This document shows positions 11,540 to 23,208 of a stretch of 64,000 bases of DNA, in pieces; within the stretch, counting starts at the first letter, position 1, and each line of letters starts with the position of its first letter. The notes under the pieces were generated by a model. That model did no database searches, was not told the DNA's origin, and was given only the letters and a program-made list of their open reading frames with translations. Source of the stretch: Hordeum vulgare subsp. vulgare (Eukaryota; Streptophyta; Magnoliopsida; Poales; Poaceae); the NCBI RefSeq assembly GCF_904849725.1, contig NC_058521.1:432530676-432594675 (forward strand), written 5' to 3'. A program made the position numbers and the translations under genes.

Positions 11540-14026
11540 GTACCCGATAGTATCCCTATAGCGTCGTACAACGAAGGGGGTGTATGTGCTGTGTCGGGCC
11601 TGGCTCGTCGATCAGAGATCGAGATTGAAAAAAAACAAGCGGGGCACAGAACTACGGGGTCAGAGGGGATGACTGCTCCACCTATACTAAGCAGATTAAA
11701 GGTACAGGACTGAATGTAGCAGTTCATCAAAAATAGGCTATGCATCAGATATAGGAGCTAACTACAATAGTAGCAAAATACTAATGCAAGCAGTAGGAAG
11801 AAAGACATAGGCGATATAGGAATGATCTAGGGGAGTTTGCTTGCCTTGCTGCTCTGCGGCAAAGGACTGATCGGCAGGGTCGTAGATGTACCCGGCAGCA
11901 GCGTCAGTCTCGGGATCTAGCGGTAAGAAGAGGGGGAAGAAACAATAAATAACAGCACTGATGCAACACAAAGCATGACATGGCAAGATGCAGGCTAGAC
12001 ATGAACTAACGCAGCAACATCCGTCATAGACGGGTCGGAAGAATATCTGACGATATTTTCCGGGTCTCGGGCTACTACCGGTTATACTGGAAACGATGGA
12101 AAAGTTCCAAGTTTGCTATGCTAGGGACGCGTGACAGACGAACGGGCCATGTATCCAGGTTCGTCTCGTTTTGCTGATTAACTTTCATGTTGAAAATATT
12201 TTGATCTGACTTACGGATTATTTAATATTAATTTTTAAAGTTTTATTCAATAATTAGGAATTAAAAACAGATTTGAATAATTTAATAAAATCCTATTATG
12301 ACATCATCGCGATGTCATGCTGACATCAACAGTTGACTGGTCAACTGACCAGCGGGTCTCGAACGTCATAGGCACAAGTTTTATTTAAGATTAAATATTA
12401 ATTAATCAGATTAATTTAGTGGGGGACCCACGTGTCATACTCTAATTATTCTAATTAATTAATTTAACTAATGTATCTATTTATTTATTTAATAAAAACA
12501 TTATTTTTATTTTTTAATTTTAACTATCGCGTGGGGCCTCCCTGTCATAGACAGCGGGTGCGTTGGCCCCACCGGTAAGTGACCTAAGGCTATTTACTCA
12601 TTTTTTTACACGTTCATAACCGTGCAAATATCGTATTCCTCCAAATATCCGCATACGCAAATACATACATCGCATCTCATACATACATACGCAATGCATA
12701 TATTTCTTTTTCTTTCTATCCAAAACTCTCATCTCCCTCTGTGTTAACACAAAGACACAGAACACAACTGTGTGCTAACTCAACATAGGAGAGCACGTTC
12801 TTCAAATCCTCCTACCGGTCACTACCGTCGACGGATCGGGGTCCCGTTTGCCGGAACGGAACCGGGGCGGTGAGGGGAACGCGACGGTGGGAGGAGCCCG
12901 AGGAGGGGCTCACCGACGTTGACGGCAGGGGCCGGTGAAGCCGGAGTTCGAGGGAAGGGCGGAGGAGACGGCGTGGAGGCGTTCCCGGAGGCGGTGATGA
13001 TGATGCCGGTCACCGGAGAGGTCGTGCCGGCGAGGTCTTGCCGAGAGGGGCCCCGATGGGGAGGGCCCCGGGATGGAGCCGCCGACGGGGAGGGGCTCGG
13101 CCGGCGGGGCTCCTGGGGTCGGTCTCTAGGAAGGGTGGTGCCGCGGGGTGAACAAGGGGCCTCGGCCGGCGGGGGATCTGGGGGCCGCTGGCGGGAGGGA
13201 CCCGACGGGAGGGGGATCTGGGAGCTGCGGTTGGTGAGGGAAGGCTCGAGAGGGAGAGGGCTCGGTCTGTCGGTGGGAGGTGGGGGTAACAAGAGAGAGA
13301 GAGATGGGAGCGCGGAGGGGGTTAGGTGACTTACCGAGAGGAGAGGGAGGGAGCCTCTCGATGGGGGGGCTGGTGCGGGGGGCCGAGAGGAGGGGTCCCC
13401 GTGGGGTGTCGTGGGGGCTGGGGCTCGTGCGCTCGGGAGCGAGAGCGAGTGAGCAGGGGAGGGCCCGAGCGGGAGGGGTAGGTGGCGATGGGGCTCGTGG
13501 GGAGGGAGTCCCTGGCGGCGGCCAGGGGGAGGGACTTGGCTCGCTAGGGTTTGGGTGATTGTGGCCGGCTGGGCCACTTTGGCCCAGTCGGCCAAGGGGG
13601 CTCGGTTGCCTTTTTTTTAATTATTATTACTAATTCTGTTTACTATCTAATTCTATTTACTTTCTTTTATAATTTATTATATATACTTTTAATTCTTTCT
13701 GTTATTTATTTCTTTTCCATTTACTATATTTCTTTTATTTATTTTATTCAAAGCTTCACTTTTAAATATATTGGGATTAACAATAACTCCAAAAGTGCCT
13801 AATTCAATTTTTTACTTCGCTAAGTAATCTTTATAACTCCCCTGACATTATCATTTCAACAACCGAATTCTTTTCTCGTGTGACTTTATTTTAAAGCATC
13901 GAATTTTGATTCGGTTTCAACCAACACGAGATCATTGATATCATCCAAAATGACGTGGCATCTTTAGCGCGGGATCACTGCCGCATAATTACAATCATCA
14001 CTGTAGCAAAAGTCGAGGATGTCACA

Positions 14027-14040
14027 ATTCTCCCCTACTA
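14027..14040 (-). promoter_or_regulatory. Polypurine tract of CRV-1
   Basis: On the minus strand TAGTAGGGGAGAAT abuts the LTR start TGTGACATCC. CRV-2 has the same tract at 39167-39180. Confidence 0.85.
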
Positions 14041-14062
14041 ACAAGGATTCTCGTCCCGAGAA

Positions 14063-14620
14063 TTAAGAGGTAGAGGGAAAAAGCCCGGGGTATTCATCAC
14101 GAAGATGATCCTCGCGTTCCCAAGTGGCTTCATCTTCAGAGTGATTTGACCACTGCACCCTAAGGAGCTTGGTGACCATGCGACGAGTCTTACGTTCAGC
14201 TTGGTCGAGAATGCGGACCGGATGCTCTTTATAAGAAAGGTCTTGTTGTAGTTCAAGCATATCGTGATCCACTGCTCGAATAGGGTCCTTGAAGCAGCGA
14301 CGGAGCTGAGAAACATGGAAGACACCGTGAACCTGAGAAAGGTTCGCCGGCAGTTCCAATTGATAAGCCACTCTTCCACGCCTTTCGAGAACAGTGAAAG
14401 GACCAATATAACGAGGAGCTAACTTGCCCTTGATTCCGAAATGGTGTGCACCTCTCATTGGTGTGACACGAAGATAAGCCTTTTCGCCAGGTTGATAGAC
14501 CTTATCTTGATGATGACGGTCGTACTGACTCTTCTGACGAGACTGAGCAGCCTTCAGATTCTCATGAATAATGCGGACTTGATCTTCGGCATGTTGAATA
14601 ATATCCGGACCAAGGAGTGA
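14063..14620 (-). pseudogene. Integrase C-terminal fragment with chromodomain (chromovirus)
   Basis: An open frame of 186 codons on the minus strand ends just before the PPT, where the end of pol is expected. From the N-terminal side it shows the integrase tail (YDRHHQDKVYQPGEKAYL near the start, then GPFTVLERRG and GVFHVSQLRRCF), followed by a chromodomain ending LRVQWSNHSEDEATWE. This layout is typical of plant chromoviruses, whose chromodomain is thought to guide integration to heterochromatin. The catalytic integrase core, RT, protease and gag are missing; upstream, the frame hits a TGA at 14621-14623 and the sequence switches to non-coding DNA shared with CRV-2. It is a 3' remnant of pol, not a working gene. 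The annotated start is simply where the open frame begins. Confidence 0.9.
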
Positions 14621-17600
14621 TCAGTCCGTTGAACGGTGGCTCGGGAATTCCATATGAGTCAAGTGCAAAGGATAATTTGGAGTCAAAGATGTACAGGAGA
14701 GCCAGGTTTCAATCCTGTGAAACTTTGGGTTATGGGTCCACCATGTGGGTCGGGAGTAGGTAGAGGGGTGGCATATTATACGGTCTTGGTAACAAGACAT
14801 GTCAGAGGATAACCTGTCTGTTATGTTGGCAACATCGTCGATACCAAGGGCGGGGAACGAAAAGAACCATTTTCCTGCTCGTTGAAACGAGGCGGGCCAA
14901 TAGGCAAGGTTCTCGTCCACCAGCGGCTACCGGAATGTTATCCACAATAGTAACACGGTCTTACTGACAGATTTATATACCGAGAATTTTACCTAAACAG
15001 GGAATTAACACTGCTTAGATAAGTTATGCCACAAGAAAGTTCAAACAAACCAATGGGAATGAGAATGTGTCCACTCCCACAAAGAATTTAAAGTATACCA
15101 CTCCCGAGGAAAACATAGAGTATGGTATACATGATAGGTCATTAAGTACATAATCATTTAGACAAAAAGGCAAGAAGAATCATGATGTTCACCCATACCA
15201 TACGGTTTGGATAATTGATCAGGAAAAATTTAGCATTGCGCTTCCAATGTTCTTGTTTAAATTTGAAGTACCACATCCGTGCTTCGAGGTAGCATCGATA
15301 TGGTCATCATACAAAGGTTGGACCAATGGGCGCACAAAGAGGATTCATGAGGGTCAACTTATGAAATAAGTCATATAGTTTCCACATGAAAGGATGGCGA
15401 ATCTTACATGTGGGAGAGTTTATAACAATAGGTCCTCCGGCCCGGTGTTCCAAACAAGACATCACCGTACCAGATTACATAAGACCAAAGTTATAATTAT
15501 TGGAAAATGTTCCAACCATCATATCTGTTAGAGATTCAGATCTGATTGGTGTTAGGATACCTCAGGCTCAAGATACCTGAGAAGAAAACATGATGATGCA
15601 GGAGTCTCATGATATGAACTACACAAGCAATCCTTGAATCATGAGTTCGACTATAAGACATATGAACACAATGTCAAGACATTCGTGCCCACATGGAATT
15701 CTTACGTCAAAAGTCAATCGAGTTCTCATTTGGAAAACATCATCGATGATATCAAGGCTCCATGTGTAAGTCTGTATTAGCTCTTATGAAGGAACTTCTT
15801 TTCCTTGATCAAATTAGTCAGTAGTTCTGGCGTGCTGAGCAAGTTATATGTAGTGAGAATAGCAAATCATCAAAACATATAACACTTCACTCATGCATGA
15901 ATAGATTTGATATTTCCCAAGAGGAAGCGAAACAAAACTTTCACATATTCATGGCGGAAAGATTGCACGTGAACTTTGGGGAAAACATTTTTTTTATGAA
16001 CATATCCTTCCTGAGCTAGGCACAAGGCTAATGCTTTCAAGAGCTTCATCGTCGCACCAAGAATAAGTTAAGGGTGTGGTCGATGGGCGCAGCATCAATC
16101 CCTCAAGATTTTGACAGGGATGAATTTCCAAAATTATAATATCAAGGAGATAGCATTTGTCAAATCAAATGGTATAATGTCGTATGCTCGAGGGAACAAC
16201 AACAATAAAACATTGGTCGAAGGGTGCACTCGGAAATACGGATGGAATAGCACAACCAATGTCAAAAATGATGAGTCAACACCCGGCACACTAAGAATGA
16301 ATTAATCAGTTGTTAACCTCAAGGCAATAGGGTTGCGAGAAGTATTGGAATCACACATCAGAGTTCACTTGTCGGTATACCGGTTAGAAACAACACGGGA
16401 CCAAGAAATGAATGGTGATGACGAGATGTATTACTATATCAAGAATTCTTAAGACGTGTGCAATCCTCACGACATTCTTGACATACCAGATAGTAATACT
16501 CCAAGGTAGAAGATAACATAAGCTGTATAGTGAGGAACACAAAGGACAACACAAAACATGAACACGTTTGTGTTGGAGGGAAGTTAAACAATGATGCCGA
16601 TGATAATACAATCATTGAGGGGCAACGATGGTATTTGTCAACATGCATTCGATTGATACCCTGCAAGAGCTCAGAATGATGATGATGATGTAGCTTAACA
16701 ACTTGGAATGACAGGATCGAGTACAAACTCGTAAACAAGGAAGATTACTAAAAATTGTTGAATCACAATGTGTACTCGATTCAGTTATCGATGTACTCGC
16801 GTGTCCAACAACTCAAACACGAGGCAACTGGAATTAAGGAAAATATCATAGTTGATGAGGAGCTCACAAGAAGTTCCATAGCTCCGCGATATCCTTGAGC
16901 TACAAGGAATAATACTCGGAGGTAGATCAACTTTACGGTTTGGACCGGCGTGTCGATCTGAAGAAGACAAGTACTTTAACTCGTCCAAGAATGAAATCAA
17001 GGTACGAAAACATGGTCGGAACCACGACTGCAAAGGATAAGATCACATATCCCATATTTAAACTACAGAATGAATTGATTATTTATACGAGAAGTTTCTA
17101 TGATAGGATCAACGTCGTTTCCATCGGCATGAACACAAAGTTCAAGGTCGACTCCCACTTCATCAATGCATCATCTGCCATTTATTCCTCGCCTTTGATC
17201 AAATTGTAGCTTTGAGAGAACAATTGGCAAAACACCAGAAGAGCAAGACTTGTGAAAACTCTTTAGGTCATATTGATTAAGGAAAGGCACATGTTCAACC
17301 CATCGGGGCATCTTAGGAACATATACAACAAACTTCAAGAGTAATTAACACATGCTTGAAGGGCATGGCTGACAAATCGTATGGTACAACTTATCAAAGG
17401 GAGAAGACACAATTTACCAATGGCATCATGTGTCAGGGGAAGCAATCACAAGAATTTTCTAAAGCAAAGGATGCCGTCGGATAATAACTCGGAATGAGTC
17501 TGACAATCCCCAAATGATCTGATGTGAGTAACGGTACTCAATCAGAGGGAGATAGGATGCAATGCATCGGGTTATAGAACATCTGAAAAATATCGATACT

Positions 17601-18407
17601 TAGTAACCAAAGGAAATAAGATTTCCAGATTGGTGTATCATAAACAGATGCTCTGGTCAAAAACCAGTAAGTTGAATGGACATAGATGGACAGCCAACCA
17701 AAGTTGATTTGTCGAGAACCCGCTCCGTCTGAAGGACGTCTAAGCCGGAAGATAATTCATGAGTCACAACAGATGATCGTGTGCATTCACAAAAAGGTAG
17801 AATCAATAAAATCACAGGAAAATCACAAAGGATTTTAATGAATGCTGCTAGACATATGGATTTAACCATAATGCAAGCAGGTGAGAAAGGTCATGAACAT
17901 GTGGCTACGGAGGATTTTGGAAGAACGAATAGTAATTCGGAGAGCTATTGGAACCCATGACAACTGTTGACGGATAAATCCCCGATAAGGTAATTCATTG
18001 CATCACGTAATAACAAGAACAATTGGAGAAGAAAGTATGAACGACATATGTATGTAGTCATCCATAGTGGTAGTCGGAGGAAAGGAAATCGCAAGAGCGA
18101 TAGGCACTAGTTCTCGAGATAACATCAGAGAGTAACTTTGGAGTCTTCTGATAGATCAAGCCATCGTCTGAAATACGAGCCTCCCTGGGAGGAAATATTT
18201 ACACGAACCTAATGTTAGAGTTAGTAAAATCTTTAACCCAAAAGAGAAGAGAGAGTGGAGCCCAGACTATAGGAAAGGAGTAAAAGATGCTAATACCACC
18301 CAATTGAGATGTGGGCCCGTAAGCCACAACATCAGTGTTAGTAAAGTTTTTCAAACACTAGACTCAACTTCGGCCAAGGAGTTGGAAAGGGGGCTACCTA
18401 AAGGTAG
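14621..18407 (-). other. Non-coding internal region of CRV-1, shared with CRV-2
   Basis: About 3.8 kb homologous over its length to CRV-2 39600-43697, for example 14660-14760 with 39640-39750, and 17640-17880 with 42940-43160. Several short minus-strand frames occur in both copies (around 16439-16738, 16785-17033 and 17657-17869), but their amino acids have diverged freely and no domain is recognisable. It replaces gag and most of pol. Confidence 0.75.
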
Positions 18408-18422
18408 TTGGCTCTGATACCA
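18408..18422 (-). promoter_or_regulatory. Primer-binding site of CRV-1 (initiator tRNA-Met type)
   Basis: On the minus strand TGGTATCAGAGCCAA lies 3 bases inside the 5' LTR end. This is the classic PBS complementary to the 3' end of initiator tRNA-Met. Confidence 0.9.
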
Positions 18423-18425
18423 ACT

Positions 18426-21400
18426 TGTGACGCCCTCGATTTAGTCGTACGCTAACCATACACGCAAGTGCGTACGATCAAATCCAAGGACTCACGGGAA
18501 GATATCACAACACAACTCTAGACACAAATAAAAATAACATCAGCTTCATATTACAAGCCACGGGCCTCGAGGGCTAGAATACGAAAGCTCGATAAACACA
18601 CGAGTAAGCGGAAGCAACAATATCTGAGTACAGACATAAACATGGGGTGCCTTAGAGAAGGCTAGCACAAAAGATACAACGATCGAACGAGGCGAGGCCT
18701 TCTGCCTGGGAACCTCCTAACTACTCCTGATCATCAACGGCCTCCACGTAGTAGTAGGCACCGTCGGGGTAGCATTCGTCGGCGGCGGGGACCTCCATCT
18801 CCTGGGCTCCAACATCTGGTCGCAGCAAACGGATCAAGGGGACAAGGGGGAAGCAAAGCAGCGGTGAGTACTCATCCAAAGTACTCGCAAGTCTTACATC
18901 AGAACTATTCTAATTATGCATCAGTATCAAAGAAGGGGGGGGGGGTTATATGTGGACTGGCTGCAGCAATGCGAGAAAAGAGAGAGAAGGCCTAGTCCTA
19001 TCGAAGACTAGCATCTTCAGGGTCTTGCAGCAATAGACGAGAGTAGAACAGGGGGTAACACAAATAATAGTCATATTGTTGCAACAGTATTAAAGTGAGG
19101 TCACGCCTAAAGATCCTCCCTCGACTCCCTGCGAGGAAGAAATCCCGAGGCAAACTAATTCCAGTTAAGTAACAATTGTAGTTGTAAAAGATCGGGGCAC
19201 AACTCCAAGTCGTCTTGTAACCGTGGACACGGCTATCCGAATAGTTAAATTTCATCCCTGCAGGGGTGCACCACATGTCCCGTCACGCTCGATAACACTC
19301 TGGCCGGACATACTTTTCTGGGTCCTGCCCGGCCTCGGAATATCGACACGTCGCAGCCCCACCTAAGACTAATCAGAGAGGCCAGCCCGCCGGTCTAACT
19401 CCTAAGCACAAAGGGTTCGTGGGCCCAGTTCCCCTTCACGCTCCTGCACGTGGCGTGGGCGGCCGACGTCAGTCCTAGCATCCCTTAATCACAAGCGCGA
19501 TGCATCTCGGGACCACTCGGGCGCGCGCCGCTACATTGCTGGCATCTGAAAAGCTTCGGCTGATACCGCAACGCCGAGTACCCGTAATTCTTCCCACGTA
19601 GCCGGTTAGTGCGAAAAGGTCTCCGACCAACCCAGATCAAATACCCAAATCCATTAGCATTTTAATTAGGCCATCAACACAGTCTCACGGGAATCCACCC
19701 GTCTTACAACTAATCACCAATGATCCCAGTAACATGGTCGAGTAACTGTGTGGTTGTAAGATCGGGGGGGGGGGGGGGGAATCCGAGGTATCACCCTCGT
19801 TGGACTCCGAATGATGTACCCGTCAAGGTGGGCTTGGAGGAATCACCCTCGGGGGTCCCACACTCGCGGGGTGGCACGACAGAGGCGTCATCGGGAATGG
19901 TGAAAGAGGAATCACCCTCGATAACCACGACCGACCAGCTATACTACAGAGATATCATCAGGAGTACTTAGCGAGGCGTCACCCTCGGTACCCGATAGTA
20001 TCCCTATAGCGTCGTACAACGAAGGGGGTGTATGTGCTGTGTCGGGCCTGGCTCGTCGATCAGAGATCTAGATTGAAAAAAGACAAGCGGGGCACGGAAC
20101 TACGGGGTCAGAGGGGATGACTGCTCCACCTATACTAAGCAGATTAAAGGTACATGACTGAAAGTAGCAGTTCATCAAAAATAGGCTATGCATTAGATAT
20201 AGGAGCTAACTACAATAGTAGCAAAATACTAATGCAAGCAGTAGGAAGAAAGACATAGGCGATATAGGAATGATCAAGGGGAGTTTGCTTGCCTTGCTGC
20301 TCTGCGGCAAAGGACTGATCGGCAGGGTCGTAGATGTACCCGGCAGCAGCGTCAGTCTCGGGGACTAGCGGTAAGAAGAGGGGGAAGAAACAATAAATAA
20401 CAGCACCGATGCAACACAAAGCATGACATGGCAAGATGCAGGCTAGACATGAACTAACGCAGCAACATCCATCATAGACGGGTCGGAAGAATATCTGACG
20501 ATATTTTCCGGGTCTCGGGCTACTACCGGTTATACTGGAAACGATGGAAAAGTTCCAAGTTTGCTATGCTAGGGACGCGTGACAGACGAACGAGCCGTGT
20601 ATCCGGGTTCGTCTCGTTTTGCTGATCAACTATCATGTTGAAAATATTTTGATCTGACTTACAGATTATTTAATATTAATTTTTAAAGTTTTATTCAATA
20701 ATTAGGAATTAAAAACAGATTTGAATAATTTAATAAAATGCTATTATGACATCATCGCGATGTCATGCTAACATCAACAGTTGACTGGTCAACTAACCAG
20801 CGGGTCTCGAACGTCATAGGCACAAGTTTTATTTAAGATTAAATATTAATTAATCAGATTAATTTAGTGGGGAACCCACATGTCATACTCTAATTATTCT
20901 AATTAATTAATTTAACTAATGGATCTATTTATTTATTTAATAAAAACATTATTTTTATTTTTTTATTTTAACTATCGCGTGGGGCCTCCTTGTCATAGAC
21001 AGCGGGTGCGTTGGCCCCACCGGTAAGTGACCTAAGGCTATTTACTCATTTTTTTACACATACATAACCGTGCAAATATCGTATTCCTCCAAATATCCGC
21101 ATACGCAAATACATACATCGCATCTCATACATACATACGCAATACATATATTTATTTTTCTTTCTATCCAAAACTCTCATCTCCCTCTCTGTTAACAGAG
21201 AGACAGAGAACACAACTCTGTGCTAACTCAACATAGGAGAGCACGTTCTTCAAATCCTCCTACCGGTCACTACCGTCGACGGATCGGGGTCCCGTTTGCC
21301 GGAACGGAACCGGGGCGGTGAGGGGAACGCGACGGTGGGAGGAGCCCGAGGAGGGGCTCACCGACATTGACGGGAGGGGCCGGTGAAGCCGGAGTTCGCG

Positions 21401-22468
21401 GGAAGGGGCGGAGGAGACGGCGTGGAGGCGTTCCCGGAGGCGGTGATGATGATGCCGGTCATCAGAGAGGTCGTGCCGGCGAGGTCTTGCCGAGAGGGGC
21501 CCCGATGGGGAGGGCCCCCGGGATGGAGCCGCCGACGGGGAGGGGCTCGGCCGGCGGGGCTCCTGGGGTCGGTCTCCAGGGGGGGTGGTGCCGCGGGGTG
21601 AACAAGGGGCCTCGGCCGGCGGGGGATCTGGGGGCCGCCGGCGGGAGGGACCCGACGGGAGGGGGATCTGGGAGCTGCGGTTGGTGAGGGAAGGCTCGAG
21701 AGGGAGAGGGCTCGGTCTGTCGGTGGGAGGTGGGGGTAACGAGAGAGAGAGAGATCGGATCGCGGAGGGGGGTTAGGTGACTTACCGAGAGGAGAGGGAG
21801 GGAGCCTCTCGATGGGGGGGCTGGTGCGGGGGGCCGAGATGAGGGGTCCCCGTGGGGTGTCGTGGGGGGTTGGGGCTCGTGCGCTCGGGAGGGAGAGCGA
21901 GCGAGCAGGGGAGGGCCCGAGCGGGAGGGGTAGGTGGCGATGGGGCTCGTGGGGAGGGAGTCCCTGGCGGCGGCCAGGGGGAGGGACTTGGCTCGCTAGG
22001 GTTTGGGTGATTGTGGCCGGCTGGGCCACTTTGGCCCAGTCGGCCAAGGGGGCTCGGTTGCCTTTTTTTAATTATTATTACTAATGTTGTTTACTATCTA
22101 ATTCTATTTACTTTCTTTTATAATTTATTATATATACTTTTAATTCTTTCTGTTATTTATTTCTTTTCCATTTACTATATTTCTTTTATTCAAAGCTTCA
22201 CTTTTAAATATATTGGGATTAACAATAATTCCAAAAGTGCCTAATTCAATTTTTTACTTCGCTAGGTACTCTTTATAACTCCCCTGACATTATCATTTCA
22301 ACAACCGAATTCTTTTCTCGTGTGACTTTATTTTAAAGCATCGAATTTTGATTCGGTTTCAACCAACACGAGATCATTGATATCATCCAAAATGACATGG
22401 CATCTTTAGTGCGGGATCACTGCCGCTTAATTACAATCATCACTGTAGCAAAAGTCGAGGATGTCACA
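18426..22468 (-). repeat. CRV-1 5' LTR
   Basis: Matches 9987-14026 throughout. Differences include a longer poly-G run at 19764-19779, one G-to-A-type change in the left hairpin arm and a 12-base deletion in the AT-rich end near 22190. Confidence 0.95.
18438..18484. repeat. Terminal hairpin of CRV-1 right LTR
   Basis: Arm GATTTAGTCGTACGC (18438-18452), 17-base loop, arm GCGTACGATCAAATC (18470-18484). Confidence 0.7.
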
Positions 22469-22850
22469 ATTTGTTGAAATCTTTGACTCCAAGAGGGCCA
22501 TTAATCTTTGATTTATACCTTGGAGATTTGCGATATGTTTTCCAGCAAAACAATTTCACGAGTGAGACAAGTATTGCGAGCACGAGTTGTTTCAGAAACC
22601 TCAAGAGTTCAATCAAGGATGGAGACAGTAGGTGGAGGTAGGGTTGGAGGAAATCCACTTCGTCAACTTCCTCCTTGTTGATCATAGATTGCACTTCATC
22701 CCATGCATGATTCTTCTCCTTAGCTTTGCCCTTGGTTTCTTTAGGTAGCCCTTCCTTAGCCTCCATGACCTCCATCCTTTTCAGATCAGCATGTACTTCT
22801 CCATAGACTTGAGGGAGATTGTTCTCCCCCACAGATTCCTGGGACGACAT
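22469..22850 (-). pseudogene. A2 third ORF, N-terminal part, interrupted by CRV-1
   Basis: The ATG at 22850 opens a frame of 127 codons that runs into CRV-1 at 22468. The predicted chain begins MSSQESVGEN, has a charged, lysine- and glutamate-rich region (about residues 20-66), then a hydrophobic stretch of about 20 residues (around 84-103, containing LVLAILVSLVKLFCW) that could be a membrane segment, then a basic tail. The frame resumes at 9981 for 42 codons. ORFs in this place between pol and the 3' LTR are known in Athila-type elements and are sometimes called env-like; this one is short and I see no signal peptide, so a membrane role is only a guess. A TATA-like box lies 86 bases upstream. 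Confidence 0.55.
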
Positions 22851-22935
22851 CTTGTTCTAAATCTGCGGCAGAAAACAGGCTCGAAACGAAAAACAGAGGA
22901 GATCTGCGTGATGCAGGGGTCAGACCAAACGGGAG

Positions 22936-22943
22936 TATATATA
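22936..22943 (-). promoter_or_regulatory. TATA-like box before A2 third ORF
   Basis: TATATATA within a 20-base block (GAAAAAATCATTATATATAC on the minus strand) that is identical in A1 upstream of its third ORF (59300-59320). The distance to the ATG is 86 bases here and 81 in A1. Confidence 0.5.
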
Positions 22944-23007
22944 ATGATTTTTTCAAGACTAGAAGGAGTACCCTGCACAAAAACAGAGTCCAGGAGGCGT
23001 AGGAAGT

Positions 23008-23066
23008 GGCCACAAGCCCTCCCGGCGCGGCCAGAGGGTGGGCCCGCGCCGTGCAGGCTTGTCGCC
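23008..23066 (-). promoter_or_regulatory. LTR-like GC-rich inverted repeat inside A2
   Basis: Arms GGCCACAAGCC (23008-23018) and GGCTTGTCGCC (23056-23066), with a core of GGCGCGGCC and CGCGCC. It is closely similar to the unit in A2's own LTR (8076-8134) although it lies in the internal region, upstream of the third ORF. Confidence 0.6.
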
Positions 23067-23208
23067 TCCTCGCGCACTTTCCGAACTACTTCCAATTTTT
23101 GTATTTTTTCAAATATTCCAAAACGGAGAAAATTTCCTACTGGAAAAGTTTTGGACTCTATTTTCTTATCGAATCACATACCTCTTCGTTTTCGGAGTCT
23201 GAAACAGG

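Larger units (their letters stand above)
9987..14026 (-). repeat. CRV-1 3' LTR
   Basis: Plus-strand start TGTGACGCCCTCGA, end GAGGATGTCACA. It has an AT-rich block (about 12180-12530), a GC-rich block (about 12820-13600) and another AT-rich block up to the end. Long frames in the GC-rich block are not coding (see rejected items). Confidence 0.95.
9987..22468 (-). mobile_element. CRV-1: chromovirus-derived LTR element, minus strand, probably non-autonomous
   Basis: Two long LTRs, 9987-14026 (4040 bases) and 18426-22468 (4043 bases), differ by only scattered substitutions and small indels where compared. Termini are TGTGAC...GTCACA. The TSD ATTTG is perfect at 9982-9986 and 22469-22473. The PBS lies at 18408-18422 and the PPT at 14027-14040, so the element reads on the minus strand. 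The internal region is only 4.4 kb, less than the 5-6 kb usual for a full gag-pol, and its only recognisable coding piece is an integrase tail with chromodomain (14063-14620). This is the youngest-looking full element in the window. Confidence 0.95.

Noticed and set aside
12822..13595. A 257-codon minus-strand frame rich in Pro, Arg and Ser (and plus-strand frames over the same bases)
   Set aside because: It lies in the GC-rich core of an LTR, where stop codons are rare by composition. The paired LTR (21358-22047) and S5 (50828-51506) do not keep the frame or its ends, and frames are open on both strands.
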